From assembly GCF_022829385.1 (NCBI RefSeq), contig NZ_JAKSXX010000166.1, forward strand, positions 24,447 through 88,446: a DNA stretch of 64,000 nucleotides. The letters are read 5' to 3'. This DNA comes from Methylobacterium sp. J-070. Lineage in GTDB: Bacteria > Pseudomonadota > Alphaproteobacteria > Rhizobiales > Beijerinckiaceae. Shown piece after piece: positions 56,155 to 64,000 of this stretch (the first letter of the stretch is position 1; each line of letters begins with the position of its first letter). The notes under the pieces were generated by a model. It did no database searches. It was given only the letters and a program-made list of their open reading frames with translations, and was not told the DNA's origin. A program made the position numbers and the translations under genes.

Positions 56155-56493
56155 ATGGCGACATTCGACCTGAAGAACGCGCGCCGGCTCCGGTCGCGGA
56201 TGCGCCGCGGCGGCCGCCTCGGGCCGGCCGGGGGGACCGACACGGCGGTTCCGGGCGGGTGGCTCCTGTCCGTCCTGCTCTGCGTCGCCCTGGCGGCCCC
56301 CTGCCCCGCGCCGGCGCTCCCCTGGGTCCTGGCCGGGTTGCTGAGCCTGTCGGGCTTCGCCTGGCTCGGCCGCGCGATCACGCGGGCCGGACCGCCGGCC
56401 GACGCCCCGCACCTGACCGCCTGGGACGCCGCCCTGCTCTCCTTCGCGGCGAGCTTCGGCGTGCAATCGGCCGCGCGCCTGGGGCTCCTCTGA
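56155..56493 (+). CDS. Small membrane protein of the heat-shock cluster
   Basis: A 112-residue protein with a basic N-terminus (MATFDLKNARRLRSRMRRGG) and two or three hydrophobic segments (about 34-52, 54-72 and 88-110). GGGGAGG precedes the ATG. It lies 16 bases after gene A and 29 before gene C, so all three are probably one transcript. No family recognised. Confidence 0.6.
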   Translation: MATFDLKNARRLRSRMRRGGRLGPAGGTDTAVPGGWLLSVLLCVALAAPCPAPALPWVLAGLLSLSGFAWLGRAITRAGPPADAPHLTAWDAALLSFAASFGVQSAARLGLL

Positions 56494-56522
56494 GCCGGCG
56501 CGCCAGCGACGAGGAGGCTGAC

Positions 56523-57035
56523 ATGCAGGATCATGGGATTGGACTTCGCCGGATCGGGCCCGGACACGACGGGCCGCCGGCGGCCCTCGTCGCGGCGTCC
56601 TGGCTCGCCGGGCGCGCGGCGGTGATCCGCCGCGAGAGCCCGGTGGGGAAAGCGGGCCGCGTCCCGCGGCCGGACCGGCGCGAACCGCCCCGTGCGGACG
56701 GCCCGGCCCTGCCGGACCTGGAGCGGGCGCTCCTCAACCCGGCGGCGGTGTTCGACGCGCCCGGCGCGGTCCTGGCGCATCCGCGGCTGCTCCGGGCGTG
56801 CAAGCGCGAGATCCTCCGCCGCTGGGCCTGGGACGAGTACCTGAAGGACGTGGCCGCCGCCGAGGGCATGGCCGAGGGCGAGCCCTCGCGGCTCGACGCG
56901 GTGAAGGCCGCCCTGCTGGCGCTCGACGGGACCTGGCGGCCGGACCCCGCCGCGCCGGCCGCGGCGGTTCCGGGACCGCCGCCGGCGGATCCGGAAGACG
57001 CGGATCCGGCGGCGCCGCGTCGTGCCGCCGCCTGA
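56523..57035 (+). CDS. Small protein C of the heat-shock cluster, shared domain
   Basis: A 170-residue protein. Residues about 76-135 carry the same domain as the protein at 55716-56138: VFDAPGAVLAHPRLLRACKR, EILRRWAWDEYLKDVAAAEG, and LDAVKAALLALD. Unlike A it has the AEGMAEGEPSRLD stretch, which may be the fuller form. The N-terminal 60 residues are Arg/Pro/Gly-rich, and the end is Pro/Ala-rich. GAGGAGG precedes the ATG. Function unknown. Confidence 0.7.
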   Translation: MQDHGIGLRRIGPGHDGPPAALVAASWLAGRAAVIRRESPVGKAGRVPRPDRREPPRADGPALPDLERALLNPAAVFDAPGAVLAHPRLLRACKREILRRWAWDEYLKDVAAAEGMAEGEPSRLDAVKAALLALDGTWRPDPAAPAAAVPGPPPADPEDADPAAPRRAAA

Positions 57036-57053
57036 GGCCGCGGTCGCCGCCGA

Positions 57054-57746
57054 TCACGCCGGCTGGATGCCGAGCCGCGTCCTCAGCCGGTCCCATCCCT
57101 TGGGCGTCACCTGCACGGCCCGCGTCGTCGCGGAGCGGCGCAGCCAGCCGCGGGCGCACAGGGCCGCCATCAGTTCCACGCCCAGGGGTCCGGCGAGATG
57201 GTGCTCGCGCTCGGTCCAGTCCAGGCATTGCCGGGCCAGGCCGCTCCGGCCCGGCTTCAGGGCGGCGACGTCCAGACCCAGGCGGGCGAACCAGGCGGAG
57301 CCCTCCGGGGTCACGTCGTAGCGTTTGCCGTCCGCGGGCACGAGGCAGCCGCGCGCCTCCAGGGCCCGGGCGACCGCGACGCCCGGGCGCCCGGCCAAGT
57401 GATCGTAGCAGCAGCGCGCGAATTGCAGGGCCTGCGCGTCCCGGCTCAGCGGCCTCCGGCGGACCGGGCCGGGCGGCCCCAGCGACGCGAGGCTCTCCAG
57501 CGTCACGGCGACCTGAGGACCGGCCAGCCGGTAATAGCGGTGCCGGCCCTAGGTCTCGACCCCCAGCAGGCCGCCGTGCAGCAGCTTCCCGAGATGCGCG
57601 CTGGCCGTCTGCGCGGTCACGCCGGCCGCGAAGGCCAGCTCGCCCGCCGGCCGCGCCCGCCCGTCGAGCAGGGCCATGAGCATCAGGGACCGTGCCGGAT
57701 CGGCGATCAGGAACGCCGACGTGGCGATGTTCGCGTGCGGGCCCAT
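57054..57746 (-). pseudogene. ArsR-family regulator gene with one in-frame TAG
   Basis: The frame from 57746 encodes a winged helix (about 1-64: FLIADPARSLMLMALLDGRA, then ELAFAAGVTAQTASAHLGKL). TAG at 57549-57551 (codon 66) interrupts GLLGVET-*-GRHRYYRLAGPQVA, after which the same frame continues to the normal end at 57054 (231 codons). The interrupted position is Gln in related proteins as I recall, so CAG to TAG is the likely change. The C-terminal part resembles the extended ArsR type. If real, only a 65-residue winged helix is made. Confidence 0.8.
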
Positions 57747-57795
57747 GGTCGATCTCCGGCGGGACGCGCCCATCCTGCCACGGAGGCGCCCGGCA

Positions 57796-57817
57796 TGCTT
57801 CGATGCGCATCGAAGCA
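57796..57817. promoter_or_regulatory. Perfect 22-bp palindrome, probable ArsR operator
   Basis: TGCTTCGATGC (57796-57806) is followed directly by its exact inverse (57807-57817). It lies 50 bases upstream of the interrupted ArsR-type gene. The core ATGCGCAT within a longer symmetric site is typical of ArsR-family operators. Confidence 0.7.
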
Positions 57818-57957
57818 ACCGGTGCGGCACCCCCGATTGGAACCCGGTCGCCCCGCCGCCGACAGGAGCCGACCATGGTCGAGGACGTCGAAGCCGCCCG
57901 CACCGTCTACGAACGCCGGCACGGGGCCGTGACCGGCCGGCTTTCGTCGGTCTCCCG

Positions 57958-58998
57958 TCACGCCACCGAGAACCGGAACTCCGTGGTCGCCGCGAAGGCC
58001 TCGCCGGGCCGGAGCACCGCGGAGGGGAAGGCCGGCTGGTTCGGGGCATCCGGAAACGCCTGCGTCTCGAAGCAGACGCCGTCGCCGGAGCGGTAGAGGC
58101 GCCCGGAAGGTCCGATCAGCGTGCCGTCGAGATTGTTGCCGCTGTAGAGCTGCAGGGCCGGCTGCGACGTCCACACGTCGAGCCGGCGCCCGCTCCAGGG
58201 ATCGGTGCAGGTGGCGGCCGGCCGCAGCGTCCCGGCCGGGCCGCGCAGCACGAAGGTGTGGTCGTAGCCCTTGGCGATGGCGAGTTGCGGATCGCCCTCC
58301 CGGATGCGCTCCTGCAGCCGGCGCGGGATGCGGAAATCGAACGGCGTGCCGTCGACCGGCCGGAGCTCCCCGGTGGGGATCTGGGTGGCGTCCGTCGGGG
58401 TGAAGGCGTCCGCCGCGAGGTCCACCACGTGGTCGAGGACGCTGCCGGTCCCCTCCCCGGCGAGGTTGAAGTAGCTGTGGTTGGTGAGGTTCAGGACCGT
58501 CGGGCGGTCGGTCGTGGCCGCGTAGTCGATGCGCAGCACGCCGTCCTCCGGCAGGCTGTAGCGCACGCGCACCGCGAGGGCGCCCGGAAACCCCTCCTCG
58601 CCGTCCGGGGAGAGCCGGGTCAGGGTGAGGCTCGTCGCGTCGGACTGCTCCGTGCGCCACAGACGCTTGCCGAAGTTCCGCGGGCCGCCGTGCAGGGTGT
58701 TGGGACCCTCGTTCACCGGCAACCGGTAGGTCTGCCCGTCGAGGCTGAAGCGGCCGCCCGCGATCCGGTTGGCGTAGCGGCCCACCACCGCGCCGAAGCT
58801 CGGGCTCACGGTCTCGTAGCCCCTCAGGGTGTCGAGGCCGAGGACAACGTTGGCCGGGCGGCCGGCCCGGTCGGGCACCTCGATCGCCGTGACGGCCGCG
58901 CCGAACTCGATGACGGCGACACGCAGGGTGCCGCGCGTCAGGACGTGGCGCCGGACCGCCCGGCCGTCCGCCATGTGGCCGAAAATCTCGCCCGGCAT
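57958..58998 (-). CDS. galM: Aldose 1-epimerase (mutarotase)
   Basis: A 346-residue enzyme that interconverts alpha and beta anomers of aldoses. Motifs are GRYANRIAGGRFSLDGQTYR, NEGPNTLHGGP (catalytic His), TVLNLTNHSYFNLAG (second His) and GNNLDGT, with the catalytic Glu in ETQAFPDAPN near the C-terminus. It stands alone and is unlinked to the xylose remnants 42 kb away. The ATG at 58998 is preceded by GGAAGGAACGGC. Confidence 0.95.
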   Translation of the reverse strand: MPGEIFGHMADGRAVRRHVLTRGTLRVAVIEFGAAVTAIEVPDRAGRPANVVLGLDTLRGYETVSPSFGAVVGRYANRIAGGRFSLDGQTYRLPVNEGPNTLHGGPRNFGKRLWRTEQSDATSLTLTRLSPDGEEGFPGALAVRVRYSLPEDGVLRIDYAATTDRPTVLNLTNHSYFNLAGEGTGSVLDHVVDLAADAFTPTDATQIPTGELRPVDGTPFDFRIPRRLQERIREGDPQLAIAKGYDHTFVLRGPAGTLRPAATCTDPWSGRRLDVWTSQPALQLYSGNNLDGTLIGPSGRLYRSGDGVCFETQAFPDAPNQPAFPSAVLRPGEAFAATTEFRFSVA

Positions 58999-59098
58999 GC
59001 CGTTCCTTCCCGGTCGGAGTTGCCCGGAGCCGCTCCCGATCGCATCCCGTCCGAAATCGGCCTGTCGCCGCGCCGGCCGGCAAAGCCCGCGCGGCGCG

Positions 59099-60382
59099 CT
59101 AGCGCTTCCAGACGCCGAGCCGCTCGCTCCGGGCGTGATCCTCGGCGGCGACCAGCTCCGGGCTCGCCTCCGGGGAGGCGCGGCCGCCCCCGTTGAACAG
59201 GACGACCTCGGACAGGTCGCGCCCGTCCACGAGGCAGTTCATCGTCTCGCTGCCCGGGGCGGGCTGGCAGGTCACCGTCCGGCCGCCGATGTAGCGGGCG
59301 AGCTCCTCCGCCTGACCGCCCCGCACCCACTCGACGCCGAACAGGCGCACGACCTTGCCGCCGACCTTGAGGGTGGCGGTGTCGACGACCTGGACCGGCC
59401 CGGTCACGGAGTTCGGAGGCGGCGGGGTCGCATCGGGCTCGGCGTCGCCGCCGGTCTCGGGGGGCGGGGTGACCGTATCGGGGGCGGCCGGCGTCGCGGC
59501 CGGCGGGGCCGCAGGGGCGGCCGGGGCGGCGCCCTTGGGCGCGGTCGCCGGGGATGGCGGCCGCTCGGTGGTGGCGGGGCGCGCGGTTTCGGGCGGGCGG
59601 CCCTCCAGGACGAGCCCCGCGGCGATCACCGCCACGAGGGCGGCTACGCTGGCGCCCGTGAGCCAGCGCCGCTGGCGGTTCGCGCCCTCGTCCCCGATGT
59701 CCTGGCCGAAGCCGAGACGGTCGCGCAGAGTCTCCAGGCCGTCGCGCACCGTGTCGCCGAGCCGGCCGGGCCCCGTGTTCCAGGCCTCCACCGGGTCCGC
59801 CTGCCGCGCGGCGTCGGCCGCGCCGGTCCCGTCGGACACGGCGTCGGCGGGCCGGGCGAACCGGCCGCGCAGGCTCGTCCGCAGGGTCGCGAACCGGCCG
59901 GCGGCGTTCTGCGCCAGCACCCGGCCCTGCACCGAGGAGCGTTCCGCCAGGGATCGGGCGCGCTCGGACTGCGTCTCCACGAAGCGCGCGGTGGCGGCCT
60001 TCATCTCGTAGGCGCCGCTCAGCAGGGCCGAATCCCGGGGCTCCTCGACCTGGGGAGCCGGCTCAGGCTCAGGCGGCAGGAACAGGCCGGGATGCCGCTC
60101 CTGCAACTCCGCGACCAGATCCGCGAGGGTCATCGGCTCTGAGGTGTCGCCCCGGAGGCGCCCGGCACCGTGCCGGTCGAGGATCCGGATGCCGGATCCG
60201 TCGGCGTCCGGGGCGGCCGCGGCCTCCGCGAGCAGTTCGAGGGTCCGCACCGCCACCGGGCGCGGGCGGGCGCGGGCGATCTCCGCCCGGATCGCCGCGC
60301 GGAGGGCGGTGCGGCCGGGATCGTCGAGGGCCGGACGCACCGGCCCCGCATCCTGCTTCGCCAGCACCGTTGAAGACGTCAT
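59099..60382 (-). CDS. Membrane protein with C-terminal staphylococcal-nuclease-like domain
   Basis: A 427-residue protein. The N-terminal 250 residues are soluble and Ala/Arg-rich with short coiled-coil stretches (ATARFVETQSERARSLAERS). One membrane segment lies at about 244-261 (LTGASVAALVAVIAAGLVLE). A Pro/Ala/Thr-rich linker (about 262-325) leads to an SNase-like fold (about 330-427: VQVVDTATLKVGGKVVRLFG, VEWVRGG, VTCQPAPGSETMNCLVDGRD, AEDHARSERLGVWKR). Catalytic Arg residues of true nucleases are not evident. Its role is unknown. Confidence 0.75.
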   Translation of the reverse strand: MTSSTVLAKQDAGPVRPALDDPGRTALRAAIRAEIARARPRPVAVRTLELLAEAAAAPDADGSGIRILDRHGAGRLRGDTSEPMTLADLVAELQERHPGLFLPPEPEPAPQVEEPRDSALLSGAYEMKAATARFVETQSERARSLAERSSVQGRVLAQNAAGRFATLRTSLRGRFARPADAVSDGTGAADAARQADPVEAWNTGPGRLGDTVRDGLETLRDRLGFGQDIGDEGANRQRRWLTGASVAALVAVIAAGLVLEGRPPETARPATTERPPSPATAPKGAAPAAPAAPPAATPAAPDTVTPPPETGGDAEPDATPPPPNSVTGPVQVVDTATLKVGGKVVRLFGVEWVRGGQAEELARYIGGRTVTCQPAPGSETMNCLVDGRDLSEVVLFNGGGRASPEASPELVAAEDHARSERLGVWKR

Positions 60383-60463
60383 ACACCCGATCCTGGCGAC
60401 GATCCGCGCGGCACGGAGCCCGCTTGAGCGCGCCTCACTGAAATCCCGAACGCCGGGAGGCTC

Positions 60464-61351
60464 TTACGCCTTGCCGGGCGTGGGAGCCAGCGTGCCCGCC
60501 TGGAGGCTGCGGCGCAGGACGCGCCCGGTCTCCCCGACGATGTAGGGCCGGGTGCCGGCAAATCCCACGTCCAGGATCAATTCGGCTTCTCCGCTGGAGA
60601 CGGCCCCGCGCCCCGGATTCGCGGTGCGGAATGCGACCAGCGCACGGATCGTGCAGGATTCGGGATCGCAGGCGGCGCGGATCGCCCGCGGCTCGTAGCG
60701 CCGCTCGGGCCAGCGCTGGACGAAGCTGCGCTTCTCCGCGACGAGGCCGGCGGTCGTGATCGGGCGGCCGTAGAAGCGGACGCGCGTGGCGTAGAACCGG
60801 CTGGCCGCCCCGACCATGGCGTCGCCGGGACCCGAGACGGTGGCAAGGTAGTCGGCCGTCAGCGCCCGGGCCGCGGCGGCGCGCTCCGCCGAGACGGCCG
60901 GATCCGGATCGACGCCGGCGGGCATCGCCGCGAAGGGGTACGCCGGGTGCGCGCGGCGGCGCTGCGCCTCCCGGCCGGACGGGCGATCCGGCGGGGCGGC
61001 CCGCCGCGGATTCTGGATCCGCACGCGGGCGGCCGTCGGCGGGGCCTCCTCGGCGGGCTCGCGCTTGACGGCTTGGCGCCCCGGCGCCGTCTCGCCCGTC
61101 CGGCCGACGTCGGCCTTCGCGGGCTCCCGGGGCGGTTGCGTTCCGGCCATGTCCCGGACCGCCTCGCCGGTCCGATCCTTGCCGGCCAGCGCGGCGCCGG
61201 GCGCCGGCGCGGACGCGCGGGACGGCGGATCCACCCAGCCCGCCACCGGCGCCGCATTCTGCTGCTGGGCCGAGGCGGCACCTGCGAACGCCAGCGGCAG
61301 GATCAGGCCGAGCGCGAGGGCGTGGGGTCGGTGGGGAACGGTGGCGGGCAT
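60464..61351 (-). CDS. Secreted protein with NTF2-like C-terminal domain, unknown function
   Basis: A 295-residue precursor. The signal peptide ends AGAASAQ. An intrinsically disordered Ala/Pro/Arg region spans about 30-150. A compact C-terminal domain (about 160-285: AARALTADYLATVSGPGDAM, SRFYATRVRFYGRPITTAGL, VQRWPERRYEPR, and two Cys in CDPESCTIRALVAF likely forming a disulfide) resembles NTF2/SnoaL-type folds. It lies 81 bases upstream of the nuclease-like gene on the same strand. Confidence 0.7.
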   Translation of the reverse strand: MPATVPHRPHALALGLILPLAFAGAASAQQQNAAPVAGWVDPPSRASAPAPGAALAGKDRTGEAVRDMAGTQPPREPAKADVGRTGETAPGRQAVKREPAEEAPPTAARVRIQNPRRAAPPDRPSGREAQRRRAHPAYPFAAMPAGVDPDPAVSAERAAAARALTADYLATVSGPGDAMVGAASRFYATRVRFYGRPITTAGLVAEKRSFVQRWPERRYEPRAIRAACDPESCTIRALVAFRTANPGRGAVSSGEAELILDVGFAGTRPYIVGETGRVLRRSLQAGTLAPTPGKA

Positions 61352-61648
61352 CGGTGCCTTCCTGGCGGCCGGATCGGACGTGACGGAGAATGCGCCCGCG
61401 CGGCGCGGACGTTTCGGGCGTGTCCATCATCCTGCCGGATCGCGCGGCCGTGACCAGCCCTGGATTGCGGGGATGATGGGGTTGCGTTCGTGCGTTTGGG
61501 TACCAAGTCGGGGACAGTCTCGGCGCGAGCCGGCCCTCGGCCGTTCCCAGGTTCCATCATCCCCCCGCCCCGCGCCGTCGTGCATCGAGGATCCCGTGGC
61601 CCGACCTGAGATCGAGACGCCGTCCGGCCCGCAATCCGGGGGACCGCG

Positions 61649-62598
<950 letters not shown>

Positions 62599-62602
<4 letters not shown>

Positions 62603-63390
62603 CCGACCTGATCCAGCTCGCTAGCCAACCCGCCGTGTGGGCGGCCCTCGCCACGCTGGTGGTGATGGAGGTGGTGCTCGGGATCGACAACCTGATCTTC
62701 ATCTCGATCCTGACCAACAAGCTGCCGGCGGATCAGCAGACCCGGGCGCGGCGCATCGGGATCGGCCTGGCGCTGATCCTGCGGCTGGGGCTGCTCGGCA
62801 CCGTGGCGTTCATCGTGCACCTGACCGAGCCGGTCTTCTCGGTGCTGGGCCAGGATTTCTCCTGGCGCGACATCATCCTGATCGGCGGCGGCCTGTTCCT
62901 GCTGTGGAAGGCCACCAAGGAGATCCACCACACCGTGGACCCGGAGCCCGAGACGACGGCATCCGGCGGCAGCCTCGGCTTCGGCGCGGCGATCGGCCAG
63001 ATCCTGCTCCTCGACCTCGTCTTCTCCATCGACTCGATCATCACCGCGGTGGGCATGACCGAGCACGTGCCGGTGATGATGGTGGCGGTGATCGTCGCCG
63101 TCGCGGTGATGCTGCTGGCGGCCGAGCCGCTCTCGGCCTTCATCGCCCGCAACCCCACCGTGGTGATGCTGGCGCTGGGCTTCCTGATCATGATCGGCAT
63201 GACGCTGATCGCCGAGGGGTTCGGCGCGCACGTGCCGAAGGGCTACATCTACACCGCCATGGCCTTCTCGGCCGGCGTCGAGGGCCTCAACATGCTGGCG
63301 CGCCGCCGCCGCCGGGGGGCACGCGGCGGCACGCAGGGGCGTGCACGCGCCGAGACGCCGCCGTCGACCGGGCAGGTCGGACGTGCCTGA
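62599..63390 (+). CDS. TerC-family integral membrane protein
   Basis: A 263-residue protein with seven membrane helices. Family motifs are EVVLGIDNLIFISILTNKLP (acidic and Asn residues), LGQDFSWRDIILIGGGLFLL, and the second half LLLDLVFSIDSIITAVGM. Members are linked to tellurite resistance, metal (Mn) export or photosystem assembly. The tail is Arg/Gly-rich. The GTG start overlaps the stop of the lipid kinase gene. Confidence 0.92.
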
Positions 63391-63406
63391 GGCCGGATCG
63401 GCCGCC

Positions 63407-64000
63407 ATGCGCCTCCTCGCGGCCCTGGGCCTGCTCGTCCTGTCCACCCCGGCGCGCGCGGAACCGCAACCGATGACCCCCGATCCCGCGGTCCTGCACG
63501 ATCTCGCCCCCACCGGCACGCTCCGGGCGGCGATCAATCTCGGCAACCCGGTCCTGGCCCAGGGCGGCGCGGACGGTCCGGCGGGGGTCTCGGTGGATCT
63601 GGCCCGGGCGCTCGCCGCGCGGCTCGGCGTGACGGTGGCATTCGTGACCTTCCCGGGGGCGGGGGCCGTCTCGGGCTCGGCGGGGTCCGGCATCTGGGAC
63701 ATCTGCTTCCTGGCGATCGATCCGAAGCGCGCCGAGGGCATCGCCTTCACGGACCCCTACGTGCTGATCGCCGGCAGCTACCTCGTGCCGGCGGACTCGC
63801 CGATCCGGACTTTGGAGGCGGTGGACCGCGAAGGGGTGCGCGTCTCGGTGGGCCGGGGCAGCGCCTACGACCTGTTCCTTTCCCGCGCCCTGCAGCACGC
63901 GAGCCTGGTGCGGGCGCCGACCTCGGCCGAGGCGGTCACGGCCTTCGCCCGGGACGGGCTGGAGGTGGCGGCCGGGGTGGAGCAGCCGCTGGCCGCCTAT
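63407..64000 (+). CDS. Periplasmic solute-binding protein (bacterial SBP family 3), 3' end outside window
   Basis: The first 198 residues of an extracellular solute-binding protein. The signal peptide (about 1-18) ends STPARAEP. The mature part starts LHDLAPTGTLRAAINLGNPV, then VSVDLARALAARLGVTVAFV, IWDICFLAIDPKRAEGIAFT and DPYVLIAGSYLVPADSPIRT, and continues to the window end without a stop. These proteins bind amino acids or small organic acids for an ABC transporter. It lies 16 bases after the TerC gene. Confidence 0.85.
   Translation, partial: MRLLAALGLLVLSTPARAEPQPMTPDPAVLHDLAPTGTLRAAINLGNPVLAQGGADGPAGVSVDLARALAARLGVTVAFVTFPGAGAVSGSAGSGIWDICFLAIDPKRAEGIAFTDPYVLIAGSYLVPADSPIRTLEAVDREGVRVSVGRGSAYDLFLSRALQHASLVRAPTSAEAVTAFARDGLEVAAGVEQPLAAY

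Noticed and set aside
57676..59196. A 506-codon plus-strand frame opposite galM
   Set aside because: Antisense to a well-conserved mutarotase; composition is Arg/Gly/Val/His-rich with no motif.

Overview
The window is about 70% G+C chromosomal DNA from an alphaproteobacterium, most likely Methylobacterium or a close relative. This is an inference. It rests on the RegB/RegA pair, an NdvA-type glucan exporter, a MucR regulator, an EcfG-type stress promoter with a ROSE thermometer, a pal-cpoB-tilS-ftsH-glmM order, and dispersed GC-rich palindromic repeats. No tRNA, rRNA, CRISPR array, transposase or prophage was recognised.

Layout. 1-10 kb: 3' end of a class A penicillin-binding protein, purS-purQ, the redox two-component pair regB-regA, a divergent intracellular PHB depolymerase, a glucan ABC exporter and motA-motB. 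10-17 kb: an unusual multipass protein with a helix-hairpin-helix-like tail, an OprB carbohydrate porin, and the remains of an oxidative xylose (Weimberg-type) operon. In that operon only the dehydrogenase and the LacI regulator are intact; the dehydratase (xylX), lactonase (xylC) and permease (xylH) are deleted or frameshifted fragments. 17-24 kb: CAP-domain lipoprotein, large MscS channel, HNH protein and two outer-membrane barrel proteins. 24-32 kb: envelope housekeeping genes glmM, ftsH, tilS, cpoB and pal, with a TauE/SafE permease inserted. 32-37 kb: a lone receiver protein, a divergent WcbI/GSCFA pair, a nitroreductase and a SHOCT protein. 37-47 kb: a complete four-gene RND efflux operon (MFP, two RND pumps, NodT-type outer-membrane factor), in which one pump carries a roughly 110-residue Ala/Gly/Ser/Thr-rich insert and the outer-membrane factor's N-terminus is encoded by a dispersed repeat.

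47-54 kb: a possible small RNA divergent from an aminotransferase gene, a DUF4112 protein, an orphan yejE permease gene, mucR, an orphan glcD and kdsD. 54-58 kb: a heat/stress cluster. An EcfG promoter and ROSE thermometer precede an IbpA-type Hsp20; a second Hsp20 and three small proteins follow, two of which share a domain. It ends at an ArsR-type regulator gene interrupted by one in-frame TAG, with a perfect palindrome upstream. 58-64 kb: galM, two envelope-associated proteins of unknown role, a lipid kinase, a TerC protein and the 5' end of a periplasmic binding protein gene.

The points that most deserve follow-up are the eroded xylose operon, the EcfG+ROSE leader with its shared-domain small proteins, the broken ArsR gene and its operator, the possible small RNA at 47.2-47.3 kb, the helix-hairpin-helix membrane protein, and the RND pump insert. 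Family assignments come from motifs and recalled family sequences; no database search was possible.
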